A DNA stretch of 64,000 bases. Source: Tritrichomonas musculus. Lineage: Eukaryota > Parabasalia > Tritrichomonadida > Tritrichomonadidae. Below the pieces are notes generated by a model that was not told the DNA's origin, did not search any database, and saw only the letters and a list, made by a program, of their open reading frames with translations. The DNA lies in assembly GCA_039105265.1 (NCBI GenBank), contig JAPFFF010000005.1, positions 1,674,001-1,738,000 of the forward strand, written 5' to 3'. The position numbers were made by a program, and so were the translations under genes. This document shows positions 30,801 to 40,589 of the stretch, one piece after another. Positions within the stretch are counted from its first letter, which is position 1, and each line of letters begins with the position of its first letter.

Positions 30801-33800
30801 CTTACAAAACTTTAAGAATTCTTTTCGCTCTTGTGGCGATAATTGACAAAAACCGTTCTTATAAGCAACTGACAAAGCTGCATAAGAATTGATGAGTTTC
30901 TCTGAATGGACCGAAGTTGACACCATTTTAGTTAGATATCTGCTGTTATCGTCAAGTAAAGTAATCAGCTTTCTAACATCATTCTCATCTTTGTTCCACG
31001 CAGAAAGAAGCCAGCTAGGAATTTCCATTCCGTTATTTTTCAGGAGTGAATTCTTATTGAGTTCGTCATATTCTTGTTGTAACTCTCTCAATTTTTCATC
31101 GTTTGTGTTGTTTCTGTTTTTGAGTTGTGTCAGTGATGCTGTTACTTCATTCATATCATCTTGCCATGAGCAATATTTGACAGCAACTGACAGCCAAATA
31201 AGCATTGAATTGACAATGGGTATCGGTGAAATTGTCGGAATTTGATTTCCTTCTTTCAATTCCATTTGATTCAAAATGGCCGCTGCTGGCGATTCACCTT
31301 TAAGGCCAAGTTTTGGCAATTTTTGTGAGAACATCGCATTGTTGTCAGCTAGATTATATTGCCGAATTGATGATACAAGCTTGCAATAGGTGGAGTTGGG
31401 TGAAGTATCAGTAAAGTTCGCTGGAGTGATGAAATGAAAGAGCTCTTTAAATACGTTAACGAAGATGTAAAAATCATCCTTCTTTGAAAGCCATTGATTA
31501 ATTTGATCCACTTGATCTTCTAGAGAAAAAGCACATAAAGCAGCAACAGCAACTGATACTTCATTCGGTGCTTGAACTGCAATTTTAGCTTGTAAAAGAG
31601 AAAGTTCATTCGTTTTAGTTTTCATTTGTTCTTCGAATTCTTCTTTCTTTTTCTTGGCTTCATTCATCTTTGAATCAAGCGAATCTAATTTATTTTGTAG
31701 TTCTGACTCACTTTCACTCATAACAGCGCCTGATTGATTCTCCATTTTATTCTTCATTGAAGTCAGCGTAGAAAAGAAATCAATAATGACTTGCGTTTCA
31801 TCAATGAATTCTTGATATCTTTCCCTGTATTTTTTGGCCTCTTTAACAACTAGTCCGTCGAATGTCCGTGCATCTAATGAGACATATTGAAGTAAGGAGT
31901 CTACAAATGGCGCTCTTTCTGATTGTTTTAATGTGATGTCTTCGCAATCTTGTCTTCGAATGGTGATCATTTTCGCCTTAAAAAGTTCCGGCAAATTTTT
32001 ATAGTCATCTTCATCACAAATTATTATAAATGACACTAAATTCAATAGCTTTGAGATAACATCGCGTTCTTCACTCCTTGGATCCATGTAATGTTTAAAG
32101 ATTTGAAGATCAGCTGCTTCAAAAATTAACGATGAATCTGGATTCTCTGAATTGAACAAGAAAAAGTCGAGAATATTAAAAACTTCTGAAATTGACAAAA
32201 TTTTCATATTTAACAAAAATGTTGTCTTTTTCTTGTCTTGGGAAACTTTCACCATTGCTGAGAATAATTGCGTTCTGAAATGAGAATTCAATACCACAAA
32301 TTCACAATTTTTAATGTATTGATAAATTGTTGCATCTTGATAAATTAAAATGCAACTCATTCCAAGATTAATAACGTCAATTAAACGTGAACACAAATGT
32401 GTATCACTCATTGAATAAGCAAGATTTTGATTATGGCATTGCATCTTTTTAACTTGGGCCATATTTGCATTGAAAATTGGCATAACGGTTTCTAAGTCTT
32501 TGTCTGAATAAAACAATGAAAAAAGTACTAAGAAACGATCCGCTTCTCCAATAAAACTCGAGTCCAAAGGTGTCTTTAAAATCGACATGAAACGAGAAGC
32601 CAACGAAAACCTTCTTTCATCAATTGTCAACTTCTTAAGAATGTCGGCCAAATCAGGAGTAACGATGTTATTATTCGACTGGAATTGAGTGAAGTCAAGT
32701 TGGCTGGATTCAAATTGATCAATCACGAAACATGGGCAATTTAATTTATAAATAGATTGAATATCAGTTGTTGTGATGATAAGTTGCATTCTTTCGATAG
32801 TGACATATTTCCCTTCAACTTTTGAATAGACAGATTGATGAAGTAAAAAAGATGTGACGAAATCTTTGATGTATGGAGTGGCTAGCTGATAATCAAAGAT
32901 GCACAAAAAGATCCTTTTTGTTTCAGGTGGTCCATAAATCCCTCTTGCAATTAACTTGACGTTGTCCATGATTGTCATTGCCAGTGTCTCGTTGAATGGT
33001 GATGAATAAAAGATCAAATCTTGTGGCGCTGCACGCTTGGCTACATACTTCTTGGCATAAGAACGTTTGCCTGATGAAATTGGACCTGGAATGATGATGT
33101 TCAATTGATATTTAAGAGGAAGCTTTAATACATCTTCGTCTGTGATTGATGCCAAATGAAGAGCATCGTTAAAAACTGACTCTGAAAGATGAATCATTTG
33201 GATTGAATTTTCACTTCCGTAAACTTGATGAATTAAGCACATCTTTGTCTTAATTAAATTCAAGACTTCTTCATTAGACTTCGTCTTTAAATTGGTCTCT
33301 AAGAAAGGCAATGCAAAGCTCATAATGTCGTCTTTAAAATTGACAAAATCAGGATGTTGGACAATTAAATCAAGAATCATTCTTGGTGTGAAAACTGGCA
33401 TCTTAACTAAAAATAATGGATCGGCGGTTTTCTCCTCAATTATGTCAAATATAATTGGCCTATAACCGATTATTCCTAATTCAATTTTGTTGGCCGTGGT
33501 TGAAATCATCGAAAGATGTGGACGGACAGATTTTATCGACTCTTTAAATGAGGCTAAAATGGTAAGAACAGTCGATAACCGATCAGTTGAATAACAAACA
33601 ATGTGAACAGGGAAAGGACGAATCGGAAAATCTTGAGATTGAGAATGAGGTGAAATGGCGTCAAATTCTTCAACGATGTCATAAAGTTCATTAATTTTCC
33701 CTTCAAAAAATAGAGGCACGTTCAAAATTAACGGTTCTTCCATTGTTACAAACTTGCCGGTCAATATAAATTCGGGCAAATTAAAGTAAAATTTGAGTTC

Positions 33801-36800
33801 TTTGGATTCTACTGAATCATCTAAGAGTTTTGTTCGAGGTGATGAAATTACTGGATTATCGAGAAGTTCTTCTCCTTTCGGTTTTTGAATTGCACGAACA
33901 GCGAATTCAATAGGTGTGTCTTCAGTGAAATGGAAGTCTTTTCTGATTTGTGTCAATCTCATTAATATCTCTGAAGGTGGCTCACTGATGAGATTAATTG
34001 GTCGAAGTCTTTGTTTGAGCCATGAAGGAACTTCCTCTTCATCAATGTGTATCAAGCTGCACCAATTAGAACGATCAAAGTCTCTGAAATGAGTTTCGCA
34101 CTTCATTATCTTCATGCGAGCTTCAATTAAACCGTAAAAGTTAGGGAAAAGTGCCGGTAATTCTTTGACCTCATGAAGACGAACTATTGAATGAACAGCT
34201 GATGCTCCTGCGAAGACATTTCGAAGGCAATTTGAATACACGTCAAACACGGGAAGACCACAACTTTCCGCAAATGCCTTAACGACATTTCGTTGTCCGT
34301 TCATTTGCTTGCAGAGAGCAAATTCAGGCTGATTCATGCATGATGCTAAAGCAAGAGCTGCTGCTGCTTCTTGATCAGTCATTATTCCGATATCCATTTT
34401 AGATAACATTTCATAACCATACGGAATTGTGAATGTTCCAATTTGTGTGTATATTTGTTCAATTCCTTTTTCTAATTTGATCACATGCGAAATGTGCCTC
34501 TTCCATTCAAACGTGTCAACAGAAACAGCATCTAAATCATTCAATCCTTGAAGCATGTCACGATGACGAATCTTCAACCCAATCAATGTTGATACTTGCT
34601 CAATCTTGGCTGGAAATTCACGAATAAACTCATTGCAACTATTTATAAATTCGCCAATTTCATTGAACTTGTTCGTGAAATCAGGCTTGGTTGTCACTTT
34701 GTGAATTGTGTCAGTGATGTCTTGTGTAAAATGCGCATTTTCTGCAATGACAACTGTTTGGACAGGAAATCTAATCAGCCATTTGCTTGGTTCTGTATAT
34801 TCACGTGATCTGAGAGCATCAAGGATTGTTGAACGGACTGAATTTTTCATTTCTCTTTCAGTTCTTGCCAACAATTCAACAACAGACAAGTTTTCATAAT
34901 CAAAATCGCTTGAAAATTGATAAGTTTCGCCACTAGAATTAATGATTCCCATAACTCTGGCTGTGTCAACGATAGACACATGAAATCTCGACAATGCAGG
35001 AAAGACCGGTTGAAGGTCGTCTGTCAAATATTTCACATTGCTGCAAGCGAGCAAAATTTCAAGGATTTGTTTATCTGTGCAGAAGAAGAAACGAGGGAAT
35101 TTTTGACGATGTAAATCTAACAAATGCGAAACATTTTCAAGTAAAATTTCACATCTCATTTGGCCTTCATTCAAACATTGAATAAGAAGATTTCCTTGAT
35201 ATAAAACAACTTCACCGAGAGTTATCGGTTTATTCAATTCTTTGTTAACTACAAGTTTGGCGGCGGCGGCTGAAGGACTTGGAACTTTGTAGTTCTTTGC
35301 CATCATTTTATATCGATAAGTCGAATTCTTTGGATTCGTGGTTGAATATTTCCTCTCCAAGAAGACTTGATCGATAACTCTATCAATTTCTTCATTCGGA
35401 ATTTTAACTTTATTACTAAATTTCTTCTTTTGTTTCTCTTGGTCTTCAAGCTGTTCGTCTGTCTTTGATATGAGCGATAAAACGTGTGCATCAATTTCAA
35501 GCTGATCAGTGAAATTCTTATAAAAATCGGTTATGAATTTCAAATGATGAAATTCAACTGGAAAATGAGTTTCATAAAAAGAAGCAACCGTTGCTGTTGA
35601 AAAGTAAACAAATTTTGTTTGGAATGAATTAATTGCATGTAAAATGTTCATTGACATTTTCAATTTCGACATCCAAAACTCAACTTGTTGTTGAATTGTT
35701 GTGTAAAAAGGAGAACTTTCTAATGAATGCAAATATAAGACGTAATGTTCGCATTTTTGCATAGCTTCGTGTAAAGAAGGAAAAGTGACAATTTTCATCT
35801 TAGTAACAGGTGAATAAATCAACCTAAGTACAAGTGCCCTCATGTCAAGAATCATGTTATCAAATGATTGCGACATGTCCGCTTGTTGCTGAAGACTAAG
35901 AATGTAACTTTTAATTTTTTCCATGTTTGTTAAAATTTTTTGGCTTAAAAATCTTTTTAATTTCATTTCTTGTAACTTGTCAAAAGAGATCTCTACTAAC
36001 TTTCCAATTTCTGTCCATCTTTCTTCATTTAGATCAACCTTAGTTAGCAATGTAAAGAAGTTTATGTATTGATATAAATTGGCCAATGAATTGGCCATTT
36101 TATCAAATAACGGGTGATTTGCACTTCGCATCTCTCTTTCATTATGTGAATTCAAAAATGTGATCAATTCACTATAATTTACATTCATAACATCAGCATC
36201 AGAATATTCAGAAATGTCTTCCATGAATTTTTGATAAGTCTTCCAATTATTCAAGTTCATTTCGAGTTCATTTTTAGTCCGACTAAGCTGAGAAAAGTCG
36301 AAATCTTTGTAGTTTAGCTTTGTAGCCATGCTTTCAAATGCTTTGACTTCCAATGACAATTCTTCTGTCTTTTCTAAGGCGACCGTTAAGTCAGCAATTG
36401 CACTTTCAGGAGAAACTGTAACTTCAACTGTTGAAAATTCAGATTTTGTCCTTTTGTCAAGTGCGTCCATTTGTTTCTCTAATTCTCGTTGCTTTTCAAT
36501 CAACTTGTCTATCGTGTCTTTCCTCATTGCATCCATCTTTTGTTGGGCTGACTCGAGTGTCTGTTTGAAATTGTTGTAATTGTCATGTATCTCATTCAAT
36601 GAGGCTTCTAGAATTGGAACAAGAAGTTTGGCACATTCTTTGGCCCTTTCGAAGATGTTGTCGATGATTTGGACTTTGCCATCAATATGTGGAAGTGCTG
36701 CGTTTGCTTTGTTTATTGACAAATTGAATTCTGCTTGTGATTCGAGCGAATCATCGGGATCTTGTAGTGTGAGCATTAATTGCTTGATTTCTGTGCCATT

Positions 36801-38867
36801 GTCTGTGCAAAGTTGTTCAAAGTTTCTGAACAAAATGGTATTGTTTTCTTCAATCGTGGATGTTAATGTATCAAGGAGGTTGGTTCGAAGTTGCTTGGTG
36901 TCACAAACTAGAAATTGATGAGTGGTGTTCATTTTGAAGGTAGCAATGAGCTCTTTAAGTTTGGTAAGATCATTAAGATTATTAATATAGACGGTTGGAT
37001 CCGTTTCTCTCACTTTCATCTCTGGCCAATTATCTCTGAACTTGTAAACTGTCATTGATGGATCATAATAGGTATCGTACGTTTCTCGAGCTTCTTTATA
37101 TGCAAGTTCTACCATATCTTTGAGTGATTGGAGATCTGCTGAGAAGATTGGATCTCTTTTAATGATGTCATCAAGACGTATTTTGAGCATCTTAAAATCG
37201 AGGAATTTGCCACTTCCTTTGTGATCTATCATGCAAGGTCGAATAAATGATTTGAAAAGATCGAATAATGAATCAAGATGTTCATTAAGCATCATTGATA
37301 GCTCTCTATAGCTTGGTTCAAACATTAAAGTTTCTGATTCATAAACTATAAATGTTCGCATTAATACATCATGATTTGGGTTAGTAAAAACTTTAACAAA
37401 GTCCTTGAATTGTTTTGTAACGATATCTAAGAATAATTGAATAACCATTTTGTCGCACATTTGTAAAAATGGTTGTAAAGAATCAAGATCTTGCTTGGCT
37501 ACTTCTATCGTTTTTTCGTGCTTTTTCTTAAGTATTTCGGCTTCAACAATGCTTTGACCATGTTTAAATGGCATTTTAGCAGCAGAAAATAATTCTGCTG
37601 GAATCTTCTTCATTTCAAGATAATCTGTTGCTCGTTCTGAGGTAATAAATTCGTAATATTCATTTAGTTCTTTCGATAGATTATTCAAAACAACTCGTAT
37701 TTCACTTGATACTGTAGATATTAAATGATAAGTATCCTCTCGAGCTTCTGCTAAAATTTTTTGAAGAGTCTTGAATTCAAGTTCTCCATCAACTGTTTTA
37801 ATTGGGAAAAGATTCATTTGTCTCAAGGAAAGTAAATGTTGGCGAAAATCAAATATAACGCTAGGGTATTGTGGTTTAGCTTTCCAGCAATCATCTGCAA
37901 AGCGATGAACTCGTTTTGAAAATAATTTTCGTACTGTATTAAGGCGCCAAAATTGAAAATGTTTGTATAATCTGAATTGTGCAAAAATCGCAATATTTTG
38001 AATCATTTCATACTGAGTTTTGTTTTCTACGTATTGATGAAGAGAGGTGAATTCACTGTGTCCTCTATGTTCTGCAGCAAGGACTCCACGTTTCGTTACT
38101 GTATTAAAATCTTCGTTATTTCTGCCTTTAATTTGTCTTTTAACACGAAATGAAAAAGGTTCTTTTATATCATTTGTTCCAAATTGAAATTGTAAGAAAT
38201 CATGTTTTGGATCAACAGCTGCAACATACTTAATGGCATCACGTTCATTTTCAAGTGTGAAGCCATTAACCCATCGTTTTCGTGGTGTTGATGCATCATC
38301 AATTAATTTTTGAGTTTTTTCATCAACTGATAAATTAGGAATTAAATCTGTAATCTTTGGAGGTCCAGGAGGAAGTTCATCTGGAAAAGGTTTCATTGGA
38401 TCTTGGTTATCTGGATCAATTCGCGTTGTTTTAAATCGTGCTGTTTTTGGGCCTTTATCAATAGGTTTCAATGTCAAAGGTGGGATTTCAGTTTGATATC
38501 CAAGATTAGTTGATGTATTTAATTTTGATCGTGTACGTGCTGATTTCGGCGCTGCTGTAGTAGGAGCTCGAATTTTAATTGCTTGTTTTGGTTCATTTGG
38601 CGCTTTAACAAGATGATATTTATATTTTAGCGAAGGAAAAACTCGATTAATTTGTGCGTCTGTAAGAATTTCACCAAAGCCACTTGTATTGTGAATTTGT
38701 TTAATCATTTTTATGATCTCGGGAGTTGGTTCAAGAACTATTTTTCTATTTCCTATATCAAGAAATTCTGATCGTAATTTCTGCCATGATGCGCGATGAT
38801 CAACATCAGAACGTGTTGAATCATTTAAAAAATTTCTGAGCGACCGAGAAATACTTTCAAGTGACAT
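27870..38867 (-). CDS. Divergent axonemal-type dynein heavy chain with degenerate AAA ring
   Basis: A 3,665-residue protein, shorter than usual heavy chains (about 4,000-4,600). The N-terminal tail carries the FTSLHQY...FAQFRLYKHFQFWR block typical of single-headed axonemal chains. The linker is recognisable before AAA1 (IGLKIRHRDMLQGLNDLDAV, FEWKRHISHVI, IPYGYEML at about 1430-1490). At about residue 1519 the expected AAA1 P-loop (GPAGTGKTET in dyneins) is replaced by sequence with KQMNGQRNVVK, and the Walker B acidic pair is not visible. AAA2 and AAA4 P-loops are also not found. AAA3 keeps GPISSGKRS near residue 1927 and the following GIYGPPETKRIFLCIFD block. A stalk coiled coil lies at about 2350-2610, but the microtubule-binding tip is not recognisable. 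The C-terminus is Asp/Ser-rich and divergent. It is likely a structural or regulatory dynein-like chain of the flagella, not a standard motor; this is inference. Confidence 0.88.
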   Translation of the reverse strand: MSLESISRSLRNFLNDSTRSDVDHRASWQKLRSEFLDIGNRKIVLEPTPEIIKMIKQIHNTSGFGEILTDAQINRVFPSLKYKYHLVKAPNEPKQAIKIRAPTTAAPKSARTRSKLNTSTNLGYQTEIPPLTLKPIDKGPKTARFKTTRIDPDNQDPMKPFPDELPPGPPKITDLIPNLSVDEKTQKLIDDASTPRKRWVNGFTLENERDAIKYVAAVDPKHDFLQFQFGTNDIKEPFSFRVKRQIKGRNNEDFNTVTKRGVLAAEHRGHSEFTSLHQYVENKTQYEMIQNIAIFAQFRLYKHFQFWRLNTVRKLFSKRVHRFADDCWKAKPQYPSVIFDFRQHLLSLRQMNLFPIKTVDGELEFKTLQKILAEAREDTYHLISTVSSEIRVVLNNLSKELNEYYEFITSERATDYLEMKKIPAELFSAAKMPFKHGQSIVEAEILKKKHEKTIEVAKQDLDSLQPFLQMCDKMVIQLFLDIVTKQFKDFVKVFTNPNHDVLMRTFIVYESETLMFEPSYRELSMMLNEHLDSLFDLFKSFIRPCMIDHKGSGKFLDFKMLKIRLDDIIKRDPIFSADLQSLKDMVELAYKEARETYDTYYDPSMTVYKFRDNWPEMKVRETDPTVYINNLNDLTKLKELIATFKMNTTHQFLVCDTKQLRTNLLDTLTSTIEENNTILFRNFEQLCTDNGTEIKQLMLTLQDPDDSLESQAEFNLSINKANAALPHIDGKVQIIDNIFERAKECAKLLVPILEASLNEIHDNYNNFKQTLESAQQKMDAMRKDTIDKLIEKQRELEKQMDALDKRTKSEFSTVEVTVSPESAIADLTVALEKTEELSLEVKAFESMATKLNYKDFDFSQLSRTKNELEMNLNNWKTYQKFMEDISEYSDADVMNVNYSELITFLNSHNEREMRSANHPLFDKMANSLANLYQYINFFTLLTKVDLNEERWTEIGKLVEISFDKLQEMKLKRFLSQKILTNMEKIKSYILSLQQQADMSQSFDNMILDMRALVLRLIYSPVTKMKIVTFPSLHEAMQKCEHYVLYLHSLESSPFYTTIQQQVEFWMSKLKMSMNILHAINSFQTKFVYFSTATVASFYETHFPVEFHHLKFITDFYKNFTDQLEIDAHVLSLISKTDEQLEDQEKQKKKFSNKVKIPNEEIDRVIDQVFLERKYSTTNPKNSTYRYKMMAKNYKVPSPSAAAAKLVVNKELNKPITLGEVVLYQGNLLIQCLNEGQMRCEILLENVSHLLDLHRQKFPRFFFCTDKQILEILLACSNVKYLTDDLQPVFPALSRFHVSIVDTARVMGIINSSGETYQFSSDFDYENLSVVELLARTEREMKNSVRSTILDALRSREYTEPSKWLIRFPVQTVVIAENAHFTQDITDTIHKVTTKPDFTNKFNEIGEFINSCNEFIREFPAKIEQVSTLIGLKIRHRDMLQGLNDLDAVSVDTFEWKRHISHVIKLEKGIEQIYTQIGTFTIPYGYEMLSKMDIGIMTDQEAAAALALASCMNQPEFALCKQMNGQRNVVKAFAESCGLPVFDVYSNCLRNVFAGASAVHSIVRLHEVKELPALFPNFYGLIEARMKIMKCETHFRDFDRSNWCSLIHIDEEEVPSWLKQRLRPINLISEPPSEILMRLTQIRKDFHFTEDTPIEFAVRAIQKPKGEELLDNPVISSPRTKLLDDSVESKELKFYFNLPEFILTGKFVTMEEPLILNVPLFFEGKINELYDIVEEFDAISPHSQSQDFPIRPFPVHIVCYSTDRLSTVLTILASFKESIKSVRPHLSMISTTANKIELGIIGYRPIIFDIIEEKTADPLFLVKMPVFTPRMILDLIVQHPDFVNFKDDIMSFALPFLETNLKTKSNEEVLNLIKTKMCLIHQVYGSENSIQMIHLSESVFNDALHLASITDEDVLKLPLKYQLNIIIPGPISSGKRSYAKKYVAKRAAPQDLIFYSSPFNETLAMTIMDNVKLIARGIYGPPETKRIFLCIFDYQLATPYIKDFVTSFLLHQSVYSKVEGKYVTIERMQLIITTTDIQSIYKLNCPCFVIDQFESSQLDFTQFQSNNNIVTPDLADILKKLTIDERRFSLASRFMSILKTPLDSSFIGEADRFLVLFSLFYSDKDLETVMPIFNANMAQVKKMQCHNQNLAYSMSDTHLCSRLIDVINLGMSCILIYQDATIYQYIKNCEFVVLNSHFRTQLFSAMVKVSQDKKKTTFLLNMKILSISEVFNILDFFLFNSENPDSSLIFEAADLQIFKHYMDPRSEERDVISKLLNLVSFIIICDEDDYKNLPELFKAKMITIRRQDCEDITLKQSERAPFVDSLLQYVSLDARTFDGLVVKEAKKYRERYQEFIDETQVIIDFFSTLTSMKNKMENQSGAVMSESESELQNKLDSLDSKMNEAKKKKEEFEEQMKTKTNELSLLQAKIAVQAPNEVSVAVAALCAFSLEDQVDQINQWLSKKDDFYIFVNVFKELFHFITPANFTDTSPNSTYCKLVSSIRQYNLADNNAMFSQKLPKLGLKGESPAAAILNQMELKEGNQIPTISPIPIVNSMLIWLSVAVKYCSWQDDMNEVTASLTQLKNRNNTNDEKLRELQQEYDELNKNSLLKNNGMEIPSWLLSAWNKDENDVRKLITLLDDNSRYLTKMVSTSVHSEKLINSYAALSVAYKNGFCQLSPQERKEFLKFCKMEHMFDPLCFVEKGIEVELFFPVEKLLSLFSPDFQSSTMQMLNTLPVFDQIVFSGIVPSYSRFFHTQVKENESEPLLARPIQVFYDPNDVTNQMLVSNHPAARVAFTSSNIADNLYNAIVDGETLIVHIDSVKSGKKFFATVLHFILHINATKTIQFDETSKPINHNFQMFVLTKIHPSLFFNESEDKRKIDKCHFSVNQNDVIFADMSVLKPQNTQWFELTSVFAVNCQIEQFFVDLLETITNKLNDIFTGLHRLSEFSHGTWPEYFENPAKQLSLRNLLETTLNSHETLENSIVTFKSIIKQNGDHPQSVSKYSLFVSLLRDLCSDLSVYYTLNRNGSGDINNMNLEQLIMQQESRGNKDSASCSVAVDLDESNSASDGSYRCKSQFLLQNSNDQVVYQVLSAVRYYARSDDRGPMAPLSAINNLQEIIFDIIQCLPNKQRVFFQAKYETNRLKGIASNTHLLFDASFPNLSERPLNTLLPQLIGYVSQRFPNIQRQYFTFATPDSIPFPSGRPVIVVVDDLIPTDFYARVISQHLPQKKMMLLTIGSFSNPGLSSPESFANIIRGCKNRKAVFLVNYDELMPDYTIDSIVYYSHQNQFNNYFIVINELLFYKTKLLPLIPNATVVKIAKPYTASGASRLISLFPSFRAESLRYEIPLIYLLMLLGHRNDFIFKFHQILPYALITRELWVSGQFSNQIAREFWMNMMSLLATTLTNDDVVRTSYQSILKYFFSHNTPSIPGEQRVEFENDTILSSEFPPNPPDIGRVIEEDESSFARPNYNWKNRKEISHLIANNEIEFKVGQPPPPAVRNVRFADTSNTDKEEDESNTDKEESPNSSLQFSPIVLRENSILIIKHCEIVNARMSFQTGEVSVTGSRFVDLYVYEKKSQQSLLVNDQNNQNDGDSTNNSHIEDTSEEKSIFDSKDIDDIPIVDGEEEIGTVKIKRPGNKLTWSMVGVKIVLPDFTTAAEYETVV

Positions 38868-39462
38868 TGATTAAATTTTTGATTTTAAAAAATGTAACGG
38901 CCTTTTCTATCATTGAAAAAAAAACGAACTTTCATAAAAATATGGTTATATTTTATTTATCATAAAATTGAATGATTATAGAAAAAATTGAAAAGTAATA
39001 AATTTTCTACATTTTTTTCAATCTTGAAATTCTCAATTAAATAAAGTATAAGTTCTAAATATTTTTAGAAAAAATAATTCTATGTAAAAAAAAGTGAATT
39101 GTATTATGAGATAACATTTTTATATTAAGAAGTGAATTGTATTTTATTAAGATCACAATGATGCATGATGAGCATTTCGTCCATGTTGAATATTCAATCA
39201 GCATCTGCTTTACACAATCATTGTAAATATATTTTTATCATTGATGAGCTAACATTCCCTCTGCCTAGAAATATCTCTTAGATAAGCGTTCATAGGAAAT
39301 GAACAATTTTGAAATACTGGTAACGTGCATTTTTTTTGTTTCTGTGTGTCTTTATAATTTAAATTATGCTGATTTTGGAATTATATGTGAAAGTTTCGTT
39401 AATATTGATTATAAAAAAACATCTAGTCCAATGACTAAGCTATATAACTGCTTGGTTTTGCT
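38868..39462. other. Intergenic region between NTH1 and dynein-like genes
   Basis: No gene is supported. A plus-strand frame starting at 39299 runs into the antisense of the Ser/Asp/Lys-rich NTH1 tail and is discarded. The region contains the promoter of the dynein-like gene (just above 38867), including the GC-richer words aacggcc and cgttcatagg. Confidence 0.55.
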
Positions 39463-40407
39463 TCATTCAGATTCAGAAAAATCAGATTCAGAAGCTTCTT
39501 TTTCCGATTCATCATCAACCACAAAATCTTCAATATCTGAATCAGATTCTTCAAATTCATCACTCTTCCTTTTAGACTTTTTCTTTTTTGGTGATTTTTT
39601 ATTCTTTGACGGTGATGATTTATTTTGGCCTTTCTTTTTGCTTTGATTTTTAGCTGTTGCTTTAGAAGATCTTTTTGATGTTGACTTCTTTGTAGTATTA
39701 GCTTCATCTTCACTTTCAGTATCTGATTCAATTCCGTTATATCGTGAGCAAGAATCTGAAATTGGGCATAATTCGCATTTTTGCTTTTTAGAACCACAAA
39801 TTGTTTGTCCGAAACCTACAATAGCTTCATTCAGAGGCTCCCAAAGTTCTTTAGGAAATATCTTTTCCAATTCAATTTCTGTTTTATCTGGATGATTTGT
39901 TTTAACCCAATTCAATAAGTTTGCAATACGATGAACATGAACATCGACACCAATTCCAACTTGTTCATGCCACGCATGGGCCATGCATAGAGTTGCCATT
40001 TTCATACCAACACCTTTGAGTGCAGTAAGTTCATCTATCGAATGTGGAATATCGTTGTCATAATCTTTCTGGCATATTTTTGCAGCTTCGATGATATTTT
40101 CTGCTTTCTTTTTATGGAAACCTACTTTCTTTATCAGCTGATCAACCGTATCTACATTAGCTTGACTAAGATTTTCAGGAGTTAAACCTCCTTCAATACC
40201 ATTTCGCAAATTTTTAACAGCCTCTGATGTGACTTCATCCTTTGTTTGTGAACTAAGCATTAGCCCAATTAAAGTTTGGAAACGATAAATTTTTTCATCT
40301 TTTTTATCACCGACTTTACTTGCACCCATTGTATCCACAGGCGCAGTATTTTTTTTCCGAAATTCTATAATAGCTTTAAGTTGCTCTGATGGTGTTAGAT
40401 TTTTCAT
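39463..40407 (-). CDS. NTH1: Endonuclease III-like DNA glycosylase/AP lyase
   Basis: A 314-residue protein. The helix-hairpin-helix is LKGVGMKMA with the catalytic lysine at residue 136. The catalytic aspartate is D155 in VDVHVHR. The 4Fe-4S cluster cysteines C204, C211, C214 and C220 keep the C-X6-C-X2-C-X5-C spacing. These define bifunctional Nth/NTH1 enzymes, which excise oxidised pyrimidines and nick the abasic site in base-excision repair. The enzyme core ends near residue 225. A 90-residue Lys/Ser-then-Asp/Glu tail follows (KNKKSPKKKKSKRKSDEFEESDSD), which bacterial enzymes lack and which may be a nuclear localisation or chromatin-binding tail. All key residues are intact, so it should be active. 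Confidence 0.95.
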   Translation of the reverse strand: MKNLTPSEQLKAIIEFRKKNTAPVDTMGASKVGDKKDEKIYRFQTLIGLMLSSQTKDEVTSEAVKNLRNGIEGGLTPENLSQANVDTVDQLIKKVGFHKKKAENIIEAAKICQKDYDNDIPHSIDELTALKGVGMKMATLCMAHAWHEQVGIGVDVHVHRIANLLNWVKTNHPDKTEIELEKIFPKELWEPLNEAIVGFGQTICGSKKQKCELCPISDSCSRYNGIESDTESEDEANTTKKSTSKRSSKATAKNQSKKKGQNKSSPSKNKKSPKKKKSKRKSDEFEESDSDIEDFVVDDESEKEASESDFSESE

Positions 40408-40589
40408 TTTTGAAAATGTGAAACAAATAAAAATTTTGAATTTATTTTTGCTCGCACTTCACAAATAGTAATTGAAACTAGAAATCAAATTATTATAGCA
40501 AAAGAATAAAGAAACTAAAAGAAAAAAAGTACTTTTGGTCTAATTGTACGTAAATATAAAACATTTATGGAATTAAGAAAAATGAAAGG

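Noticed and set aside
39299-39646. 115-codon plus-strand frame
   Set aside because: Most of it is antisense of the NTH1 Ser/Asp/Lys tail. The upstream part has no features.
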